A stretch of DNA of 64,000 bases from Bombardia bombarda (Eukaryota; Ascomycota; Sordariomycetes; Sordariales; Lasiosphaeriaceae), in contig JAULSR010000012.1 in NCBI GenBank assembly GCA_030512295.1, forward strand, positions 186,001 through 250,000, given 5' to 3'. A model generated the notes under the pieces. It saw nothing but the letters and a program-made list of their open reading frames with translations, was not told the DNA's origin and ran no database searches. This document shows, in pieces, positions 56,050 through 64,000 of the stretch. A program made the translations under genes and the position numbers. The first letter of the stretch is position 1; every line of letters begins with the position of its first letter.

Positions 56050-58053
56050 ATGTCCATGTCTTCCAAGGAACGCGTACCCGCCTGGAAGTCGCCCTCCATA
56101 AGCGGCAACCGTGATGGCAACAGCAACAGCACCATCCCCTGTGGCCGCCTCGTCATGAACGAGAAATGTGCCAACTCGTCGTGTGACTTCTCACACGACG
56201 GCTGGAGAGTACGGGCATGGCAGAAGAAGCATGCAAAGCAGTCCATACCATGTCTGCATGGTGATGATACATGCAAGTACCTTCGACGGCAAATCTGCAT
56301 GTACCACCACCCGCAAGCGCGCTACGACCTGCCTCAGGATAGAGACAGGGAGAAGATTATGAAGAGTGAGCTGGAGTTGCTAGCACCTCTGGCCGTAAAC
56401 TCTCTTACTGTCGACCAGACTGTCCAGATCCACGATATAGGGGAACTTGCAAGCTTTAACAAGCTGTGTGATGGCCAAATTGCTGTTCCTGGAACTCCCC
56501 CACTCTTCCATCCTCTGACGCACCGCATCAACCTCAAAAGCGACTGGCATAACGAGTCAATCAAGTGTTCGTTCCCCAAGTTCACCTTCCCCTTCGAACC
56601 TCTGCTCCAATCCATACGAGTCACCTCGCCCGAGTTCGACGTCTTTGCAGCTGCCGACCTTGTCAGCAACGCTAGCAACCTACGAAAACTATTCCACATC
56701 TTCCAGAATCGCCGGAGTATAGTGGAGCGCTTCGATCTTGCCTGGCAGGGGGACGTCCTCTTTCTATCCAAATGGACGGGGGACCCGTCCTTCCTGTCGA
56801 GCTTGGGCCACGGTGCTGGGTTCGAAAAAGAGACATGCAGATATGACGATGGCGAGGATGAGAAGTTGAAGAGAAGTGCGAGCCACCATCGTGTCATGTG
56901 GTATACCTTTGGAGGGCTGCAGTGTGTGATGCAGAGCGAGGTGGATGGCTACTTCTGCGACTGTCATCAGCCTAGGCATGATGAAAAACCATCAGCACCA
57001 CCCCCATCATCACCACGGGAATTGATCGATGACGGGACTGATGTGCTGGAGGAAGAGTCGGGGATGATGTCTCCATCATGGCGTCGAAGGACCATGTCGT
57101 CGTCCACAACAGGGTCATTATCATCTTCGTCGTCGTCATCGTCAAGCTCGACACTGACAAGATTAGCGACAAGCTCGTATTCCGAATCACCCACCACTGC
57201 CAACCTCCAAGTATTATCACCGCCAAAACACAACCTCCAAAAGACGAAGACAGTCCCAACTCACAGTTTCAACCCAACTGTCAACATCAAATCCAAGTAC
57301 AAGTCCAAGTCTAAACCCTCCAGCCCCACCTTCGGACTCAACCTCCTCACTCTTGACGACCCAGGCGACACGCCCTCCTTCATTGCCAACACTGCTGCGG
57401 AACAGCAACCACTACCATTGGCGCGAGTGGAGTCGTCACCAACCCTGCAGACCCACGTCGGTCTCGGCCGCCACATCCCCGCCTCATGCCTCCTCGAGGT
57501 CAAGACACACAAGGTCACCAACAAGATCATGTTCTCGCCCGAGGTTCAGCTATACTTCAGCCGGAGAACAAAGCTGGTGGTTGCGCAGCATAATGCGGGC
57601 GAGTTCTTTCCTGCTCCTGTCGCCGCTGCTGCGCAGGCTCAAGTTTGCGGCGATGGTGATGGTGACGGTGATGGTCTAGATGATAAGGGCTCCCCTGTCG
57701 GTGATGACGGTTCAGAGCAAGATACCGCTACCACGCGCAACAAATCAGTGGTCACTGCTGAGCTAGACCATATCAAAAGGAAGAAACTTCCGAACAAAAG
57801 CAGCAGAGTGGATAAAGACACCAGTGAAAGCGCAGGTGCCGGCACCAAAGCCACCTGCAGCGCAGTCACAGATATGACGGCCACCCTTGTAGCCTGGCAG
57901 AAAGATCCTGACAACCAAGCCGTCTTGGGCAAGGTGGCTGCCTTCTTGAGGATGCTGAGGACAGAGGTGAAGGAACTGCTGATGCCTGTGCTGACTGACT
58001 CTGGGATGGTGACTGCCAGTGTGGTTTGCCAAAGCAACGAGGAGGGGGGGTGA
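56050..58053 (+). CDS. CCCH zinc-finger-like protein with fungal C-terminal domain of unknown function
   Basis: An intronless 667-codon frame from ATG 56050. Residues 31-49 form a CCCH finger (C-x8-C-x4-C-x3-H, CGRLVMNEKC...CDFSH). Residues 68-87 form a looser second one (C-x6-C-x7-C-x3-H). Residues about 150-310 contain FDLAWQGDVLFLSKW and HHRVMWYTFGGLQCVMQSEV. That block is recurrent in fungal proteins that databases often label geranylgeranyl pyrophosphate synthetase without any prenyl-synthase motif; none of the DDxxD motifs is present here. A Ser/Thr/Pro-rich linker with Ser and Asp runs follows. A second conserved block near 470-510 includes GLGRHIPASCLLEVKTHKV, and the last 60 residues are helical. 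RNA binding by the fingers is possible. The function is unknown. Confidence 0.8.
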   Translation: MSMSSKERVPAWKSPSISGNRDGNSNSTIPCGRLVMNEKCANSSCDFSHDGWRVRAWQKKHAKQSIPCLHGDDTCKYLRRQICMYHHPQARYDLPQDRDREKIMKSELELLAPLAVNSLTVDQTVQIHDIGELASFNKLCDGQIAVPGTPPLFHPLTHRINLKSDWHNESIKCSFPKFTFPFEPLLQSIRVTSPEFDVFAAADLVSNASNLRKLFHIFQNRRSIVERFDLAWQGDVLFLSKWTGDPSFLSSLGHGAGFEKETCRYDDGEDEKLKRSASHHRVMWYTFGGLQCVMQSEVDGYFCDCHQPRHDEKPSAPPPSSPRELIDDGTDVLEEESGMMSPSWRRRTMSSSTTGSLSSSSSSSSSSTLTRLATSSYSESPTTANLQVLSPPKHNLQKTKTVPTHSFNPTVNIKSKYKSKSKPSSPTFGLNLLTLDDPGDTPSFIANTAAEQQPLPLARVESSPTLQTHVGLGRHIPASCLLEVKTHKVTNKIMFSPEVQLYFSRRTKLVVAQHNAGEFFPAPVAAAAQAQVCGDGDGDGDGLDDKGSPVGDDGSEQDTATTRNKSVVTAELDHIKRKKLPNKSSRVDKDTSESAGAGTKATCSAVTDMTATLVAWQKDPDNQAVLGKVAAFLRMLRTEVKELLMPVLTDSGMVTASVVCQSNEEGG

Positions 58054-61000
58054 AGGTGGAGTTGTTTCAGAGGAAGGGGGAGAGTGGAGAGGTCTGTGGA
58101 GGAAAGTTGTTTCCTGATAGAGAGGAGTAGAGTGTGAATTTACTGTCATATATTTACCTAGGTAGTAGTACGATTAGCTATCCCATCTTTGCTGCCTTCT
58201 TGTCCCTACAGCCACCGCTCTTCTGTCAGCTCGCCTTCTGTGCTTTCTGTATCGTTCTTGTCGTTTTCCAAAACACGTCCTCGCGGGCATGTGTCCTCGC
58301 GGGCATGTGAACCCAGCAGGAACTAAGGTCCAGCATGGAGCATTCAGCGTCAACCTATAACGCCCTTGTCATAAGACAGTCATGGTAGCCTGACGATGCT
58401 GATGCATGCACATCTCGACGGCCAAAGGCCCGCAGCAGTTTTGAGCTTCCACCATCGCCGCCGTCTCACCCTCTACCATTAGACAGTCTAATGTGCGGAC
58501 AAAACCCCAAAACCCCAAAACCCCAAAACCCCAAAACCGCCTCAGTCCAATCCATGTCTGTCTTTGTCCCACTCATGTCGCGAGTTTGTAAGTGACGATG
58601 AGGTCTTGTATAGCCACAGAGCGTGCCGAGTCCAAGTCAACAATGGAGACGTGCAACTCTCAGTAAGTCTGATAGACTCATCTATCTATATATTACTATA
58701 TATTATCTTCATCTTCTCCTCCTCTATAAATGTTACAATAAGGTAGACTTCAGTCAGACGAGACAAACTTGGCATAGTGCACGATCATGTAGTTCTAAGC
58801 CCCTATTTTGGTCAACAGTAACACGAGTAGTCACAACAAGCATGATTCAGCAAATATCTACTACTATTACGATGATTGCGTGTGATCCATCTATCCTATC
58901 ATTCATCTATCCTATCATTGGGACATGAGCGATCAAATTTACCATACTAAGAATAAAGTTCACTAACAGCGGTACATCCTGTCGGGCAGTATCGATAGCG
59001 ATAACTATGAACTACAGAAGTTGCGTTATTGTTGCACCTCAAGACGCGGTGATTTGTAGCAAGTGAAAGTGGTGTATTATGGCTTTTAAGACCAGACTTT
59101 TGGACCCTCACTGTACTTAAATACGGCTCTCTACAGCGAGGCAATACCGGAATCTCACCCCAAGTTACCATTCTAACCAAACAGCTTTTCCAGTCCATAA
59201 TCAATAAGCTAAAGTCATGTATTGAAATACCTATGTAAAAGTAGTTAGCATCAGAACTGTCACCTTGTCTGTGCCACTTTGTACTTCTTACAGCCCAATC
59301 AGATTGTAAGACAATACACTTGTAAGACAATACACGAACAGATGCTGAGACAGCATGGGCCCTCGAGCTGAATCATCGAACATGTCTCAGCCTACTTTTT
59401 ACCCCCCCAACTTCACTCCGGCTCCGGTACATCATTGTACATTACTACTGAAGCCAGAAGCATTGTCATAAAAGATTCTTTACTTCATCTTAGCTGGACA
59501 CAAACGTATGAAAGCCCTTGTCCTATGATACGAGTGAATTTCACTTGGGTGTGGTTTGTCCACAGCACTGTGATGGAGCCCAGCTGCCTCCACGGGATGA
59601 GAGAAGAACACCAGAGCCTTGTATACAGGAACAAGGAGGGCATTTCACAAGGGTCGATGATACTGGACAGTCAATGTCCTTTGCTAAATTATTTACGTAC
59701 ATGTTCCTATAACAATGTGCCTGTCAGATTGCGCAATGCGATCAGTGGTACAACGGGTATCCGCTGCGGAGTATTACAACGAGCCGAAAAGGCGAGCGCG
59801 TCATGGCGCCGGGCCCTTACCATTACTCTCAGCTTTCCGTGTCTAGGGCTGGCATTGATCTTCGTGTACGAAGTAGAGGCATCTTCAGCCGCTGCGCTGC
59901 GCATTGATGAGCGATTCAGCAAGCACGCTGGGGTCTCGGCCTTCCAACATGGAGCCAAATAGAACTTAAAGAGCAAGGAGAAGAAGCCCTCCGGTGGGCC
60001 TCCGGGGGGCACTTTCCCACATGCAACTACGGAGTAGTCAAATATTTGGTAATATGCTGCAAATGCTATTTGCAGACACGGGAAGGAAAATAAGGAGGAG
60101 AAGGAAGCAAGGGGTGGTGGTGGTGGTGGTCGGTGTCCGGGCAAACAGACTGAAGCAATAGCCAGGCGCCACGCTGAATCCTCCCTGCCGGGTCTGCGAC
60201 TCGTGTTGAAACGGGTGCGCGACTTTTCGGTGGCGGGAGCGCCCTGGGAAGGACGGAAAAGGGTAAAAGATAAACAAAATGAACATGTTAGATGCTCGTA
60301 AAGGTCGATTTAATACGATGCTTGGGAGGAGGACGCAGAATGTTTGTTGTCGTTAATTTTGTCCAGGGGGGGGGCTGCTGTTGGTGGTGGGGGGCGAAGA
60401 TGATAGAATGTCGCGCTGTTAGTGAGCTTAACTCTCGCGGTTAATATGTGCTGCCAATTCGATACAGCTCCTAACAGCAACCAGCGGTCGATACCTTGTT
60501 CTCCTACGAGCGACAAGTCGAGAGGATGGGGGTTTACCGCCAAGATATTAAGCTCAATAGCAAACAGTGACTGTCCATTGTGCCACAACCAGACGGCACC
60601 AAGGAGTCACACAATTGTCAAGTGGCCATTCCCAAGGTGCCGGGAAGCTGTGCGATGGAAGAACAGGGGTTGGTAGCACACATCGAAAGAGGATTTTTTA
60701 GATTTTTTCACCCGAAATCGCAGATCAAGATTGCCAGAGAGACACAGCCCCCCCCCCCCCCCTCCTCCCTCTCCGTCACGACTCACCAGTCACCAATGAT
60801 GGTGACTCTTGTCGGATGCTCGGCTCAATGGCTACCGTTTGTGACTGACTGTGACAACTGACAGCCCGTCAACACGTCAAAGTGTCAACAAACGGCAGCA
60901 ACACCGAAAGCAAGCTGGGCGAGAAGGCGAGCAACGGATGGCTCGAATCATCAGGGGGGTTGACCCTTGGTTCATCTCTTGGACTGCTGCAGAGCGTCAG

Positions 61001-62040
61001 GGATGAGAGGAGTGGGTCCGTTTATTTTCTTGGCCGTCTCTGTCAACCCCCTCATTGGGCCATTGAGGCTGGCTAGGCCTGGCAGAAACGGGCTACCATC
61101 CCGACTCGGCCACCCAATACAAGTTGTTCGCAACGTGATTGACTATCGAAATTCGTATTGATGGCCCGCGCGCGCGTCGTGTTGCAACTTGCGTGGGTGA
61201 CCATCACTCATCGCCCATCGCCCATCGCCCATCGCCCATCAATCCAGTCGCGATACGACAATCAGCCAACCTGCCGCCAGTCGCAGAGACATCTTCTTGG
61301 CTGCAAAGATGATGCACGGCCACAAGTCATCTTCTAACTCGATATCCTGCCATGGAGATTGTCTCGGATGGATTAACATCGATGATGATGATGACCTTTG
61401 TCTTTTGTCGCCAAAAACCGGGAAAGAGCTGCCGGGGCACGGGCGAGTTGAAAATCCGCAAATCGAAATCCACTTGCCCCAAAGCAGGGAACAGGAAACT
61501 GGTGCCCCTGTCGTTTTCTCTTTTTGATTTTTTTTTTTTTTTTGCTGCAGATCCACCCTGGCTCACCTGGCACTGGCTCGACTGGCAGCAACGACTCAAC
61601 ATCTCCTGGCATCTGTTAGAGCGATCGTCCAAAGAGCATTGCAGCTCTAGCAGTAGCAGCGTGACGGTTCTCGACAATCGTGTAACCACACATGGAGGGC
61701 CCGACAGGGGAGATGCGGGACCAATGACGCCACATGAATGGGTCGCCATCCTCTCTCTTACCACAGTAATGCAGAGATGCATGAGGATGGCGGCGAGGAT
61801 GCGATGGCGCCAAGTCAGGTTGCAAACGAGCAAAACTGTGGAGATTTCTCGTGTTGTCCGTCAAAAAATCTGCATAGCGCAGCGAACCCCACCGCGATCA
61901 GCTGGGAACACGAAGGCCCGGGCCAAGGTGACAGTGGAAAATACGGGGGCAAGGGGGGCACACCCAGGCGAGCCAAGCACTGAAGTCGCTGGAGCCCACA
62001 CTTATCGGCCTGCATACGGGGGCTATCATCCCACCATCCA
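58054..62040. other. Intergenic, about 4 kb, no gene supported
   Basis: ORFs at 59435-59962 and 61352-62065 lack domains, and both strands carry overlapping frames of similar size, which argues for chance. Contains the C4A4 repeat, a C-run near 60750, a T-run at 61528-61542, and a small (CGCCCAT)n array near 61206-61240. The last kilobase is probably upstream region or leader of the GPI-protein gene. Confidence 0.5.
58501..58538. repeat. (AAAACCCC)n octanucleotide repeat
   Basis: Four and a half units of AAAACCCC. It is identical in unit to hypotrich ciliate telomere DNA but not to the TTAGGG-type telomere usual in Pezizomycotina, so it is read as an interstitial microsatellite. Confidence 0.9.
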
Positions 62041-62107
62041 ATCTCCCGCCCCTTCCGTCTTTTAACGCCCCCCTGCTCCCATCCCCTTGCCCTACCCCCC
62101 TCCCTGC
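62041..62107 (+). promoter_or_regulatory. Pyrimidine-rich promoter tract of the GPI-protein gene
   Basis: An almost continuous C/T stretch about 250-320 bp before the ATG, followed by a CAACAT-rich, probably untranslated leader. CT tracts of this kind lie near transcription starts of strongly expressed fungal genes. The assignment is by position only. Confidence 0.4.
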
Positions 62108-62357
62108 CTTGGCTGGCCAGCGGATAGACTACCTCACCTCACCTCGATCCATCACCATCTCGTGTTCTACTGTTTGTTACGTTCAACATCACACTCGCTT
62201 TTCAATTGACAACATTCACTCGTTTTCGCCACTCGTTTATCGAAAACATTTGAATATCAATTCACCCACGCTCGCTGCAACTACTATCAAAAACCTCTGA
62301 ACCAACAAATCCAACCAAAAAAAAAAAACCCCCCACCCCCCGACAACACTCATCAAG

Positions 62358-63014
62358 ATGCGTTCCACCATCTTCTCCGCTGTTCTCCTGGCCGCTGCCG
62401 TGCGCGCCATCCAGGTCACCTCGCCCACCAAGGACCAGGAGGTCGACCTCGCTGCCGGCTTCGATGTCAAGTGGTCGACCGTCTCGTCCGACCCCAAGAA
62501 GGCGCATCTCTTCCTCGTCAACATGGCCGGTGGCCACACTCCCTACAGCAAGGATCTCGGTGAGGTTGACCTGACCCAGGGCAGCGTCAAGGTGGTTGTC
62601 TCTGGCGTGCCCACCGACGACACCTACCAGTTCAACCTCCAGAGCATCCAGGAGCAGAACACTGGCATCCTCGCCCAGTCCCCCCAGTTTGAGATTGCCG
62701 AGAACGACGACGACGACGACGACGACGACACCACTACTACCACCTCTGCCAGCAGCACCACCTCTGCTACCAGCACCACCTCGTCTTCTATCTCCGGCGT
62801 CACTCTGATCAGCCCCGGCTCCTCCACCACCGTTCCCACCTCGGCCGTCACCTCTGCCGCCACCACCCTCGCTACCTCCACCTCTGCCACCACCGGTTCC
62901 GTCAACGGCACTTCCACCACCTCGTCCACCACCTCCGCCTCCACTGGCGCCGCTGCCACCCAGGGCGCTAGCCTGCTGGCCCTAGCCATTGGCCTCGTTG
63001 CCGTTCTTGCTTAA
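62358..63014 (+). CDS. Secreted Ser/Thr-rich GPI-anchored protein, Kre9/Knh1-like
   Basis: An intronless 218-codon frame with strong start context (CATCAAGATG). Residues 1-17 are a signal peptide (MRSTIFSAVLLAAAVRA). Residues 18-112 match the Kre9/Knh1-type N-terminal domain: IQVTSPTKDQEVDLAAGFDV, KWSTV, LFLVNMAGGH and TYQFNLQSI. An acidic run of Asp near residues 115-124 follows, then about 75 residues almost only of Ser, Thr and Ala, a likely O-mannosylated stalk. The hydrophobic end ASLLALAIGLVAVLA preceded by small residues is a GPI-attachment signal. Codons are strongly C-ending, which suggests high expression. The likely place is the plasma membrane or cell wall, with a structural or beta-1,6-glucan-related role by family analogy. 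Confidence 0.9.
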   Translation: MRSTIFSAVLLAAAVRAIQVTSPTKDQEVDLAAGFDVKWSTVSSDPKKAHLFLVNMAGGHTPYSKDLGEVDLTQGSVKVVVSGVPTDDTYQFNLQSIQEQNTGILAQSPQFEIAENDDDDDDDDTTTTTSASSTTSATSTTSSSISGVTLISPGSSTTVPTSAVTSAATTLATSTSATTGSVNGTSTTSSTTSASTGAAATQGASLLALAIGLVAVLA

Positions 63015-64000
63015 ATACTCAGACAACTTTCTATAATAGTTGGTTGTGCTTTTTTTTTGCCTTGGAGCGCGGCTTTCTTTCTTCCGGGTGAAATCACCTA
63101 TCTACATAATATTTGCAACCTTTACAACGACACGAACCGATGGATAGAAAGGGCTTGATGGATCTGGAAAGGGAGAGGAGAAAATAGTGTTCATACTGAG
63201 CGTGGCTTTTGTTGGTGTTGCGATGTTTGATCTATCGAGAAGGGGGAGGGGGATCGGCTTCATGTTTGTGTGTCTCTTCCTCACCTGTGGATAAGTAATG
63301 TCAACAGCTGCAGCGCGGATAATAATACCATTGGATACTTGGATACTTGGATATGTAATGAGGAGTTTCTGAGCTGTCTGGTTTTTGGTTCCTGTTTCTT
63401 TCTCTTTTTCATTGTGGATATTTATGTTTACCTAGACTTATGGGACACACACAGACTCTACGGACGGATGGATGGTAATATATACTGGTCGACAATCATT
63501 GGTCGTACAGTGCCTTGGTTTTTTGCTTCTTTACATGGCTTTTACTCGCATGCTTGCTTGCTGACTTGAATTTGTTAGCCTTGAATTTGTTAGCCTTGAA
63601 TTTGTGTTTACCTGTGTCGGTGATGGCTGTGGCCGTTGGTGTCACCACTTCATAACTCATAATACCAAGGCTGCTTGCCTACTGTTGTTGTATGGATGTG
63701 TATTTGGGCAGTTGTGATCCATAATGAGGTGGGTCGGGAGCCACATCTGCCTGAGATGACTCGTGAACATTCGAAAGCGAGAGCTGGTTGAAGGTTTCTT
63801 CGCTAATCTTGAAGATAATCTGTTTTCTTTTTTTCTAACGGGAAAGATGTCAACAACGACGTGTAATTATCATGTGAAATTGACGTTCAAACTGTCAAAG
63901 CTCTTGGGCCATAAACCACACGTATCGGGTATTATAAATAACTCCGCAAGGCCAGCCCAGAAAGTGACTTAGAGACAGGCCTTGACGATTCTCGGAAGCA
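63015..64000. other. Intergenic, 3' side of the GPI-protein gene
   Basis: Contains the 3' UTR, two short tandem repeats (GGATACTT type near 63335-63352; three copies of a TTGAATTTGTTAGCC unit near 63567-63605) and chance ORFs. No gene is supported up to the window end. Confidence 0.5.

Noticed and set aside
58501..58538. Telomere or chromosome end
   Set aside because: Unique sequence with an intact gene continues for more than 5 kb on the far side, and the unit is not the usual fungal telomere repeat.
59435..59962. 175-codon plus-strand ORF
   Set aside because: No domain, and an equally open frame lies on the opposite strand.
61352..62065. 237-codon plus-strand ORF before the GPI-protein gene
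   Set aside because: It includes Met and Phe runs from repeat tracts and has no domain. It is more likely upstream region or leader.
1..64000. CRISPR array, operon or riboswitch
   Set aside because: The window is eukaryotic. No regularly spaced direct repeats of CRISPR type were seen.

Overview
The window reads as nuclear DNA of a filamentous ascomycete (Pezizomycotina, most likely a Sordariomycete). The basis is short spliceosomal introns (about 50-110 nt, GTRAGT donors, CTRAC/CTAAT branch points, YAG acceptors), nuclear tRNA genes with introns after position 37, and fungal families: a Pho80/Clg1-type cyclin, a CYP65-like P450, a phenol-hydroxylase-type FAD monooxygenase, a Gtt-type glutathione S-transferase, a Kre9/Knh1-like GPI protein and a fungal CorA-like protein. 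The species cannot be told from the sequence. Intron-exon structures are my own readings from splice signals and frame continuity.

Left part (1-26.4 kb). A long intronless coiled-coil gene on the minus strand (2629-5703) and an intronless cyclin gene on the plus strand (23145-25508) lie head to head. Between them is a gene-poor interval of about 17 kb. It has one intron-containing tRNA-Asp gene (10577-10665) inside AT-rich, repeat-like DNA, and otherwise only chance ORFs.

Middle part (27-47 kb). A tRNA-Leu(AAG) gene with an intron borders a gene graveyard. In order: a CbxX/CfqX-type AAA ATPase lacking its 5' part and broken by several frameshifts (minus); an intact five-exon P450 (plus); two related kinase genes with a shared N-terminal module, one interrupted by an in-frame stop and one by two frameshifts (both minus); and a CorA-like membrane protein gene with a broken frame (plus). 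Three orphan pieces of one short N-terminal motif are scattered through it (36.7, 41.2 and 46.6 kb). The intact genes on both sides and the P450 inside show no such breaks, so local decay is more likely than general sequencing error, although error is not excluded.

Right part (50.9-64 kb). Intact genes return: a glutathione S-transferase and, 574 bp downstream in the same direction, a four-exon FAD monooxygenase, which look like a small aromatic/xenobiotic detoxification pair. Then come a tRNA-Val(TAC) gene, a CCCH-finger protein with a fungal domain of unknown function, and a secreted Ser/Thr-rich GPI-anchored protein with a long pyrimidine-rich leader. The rest is intergenic with simple repeats.
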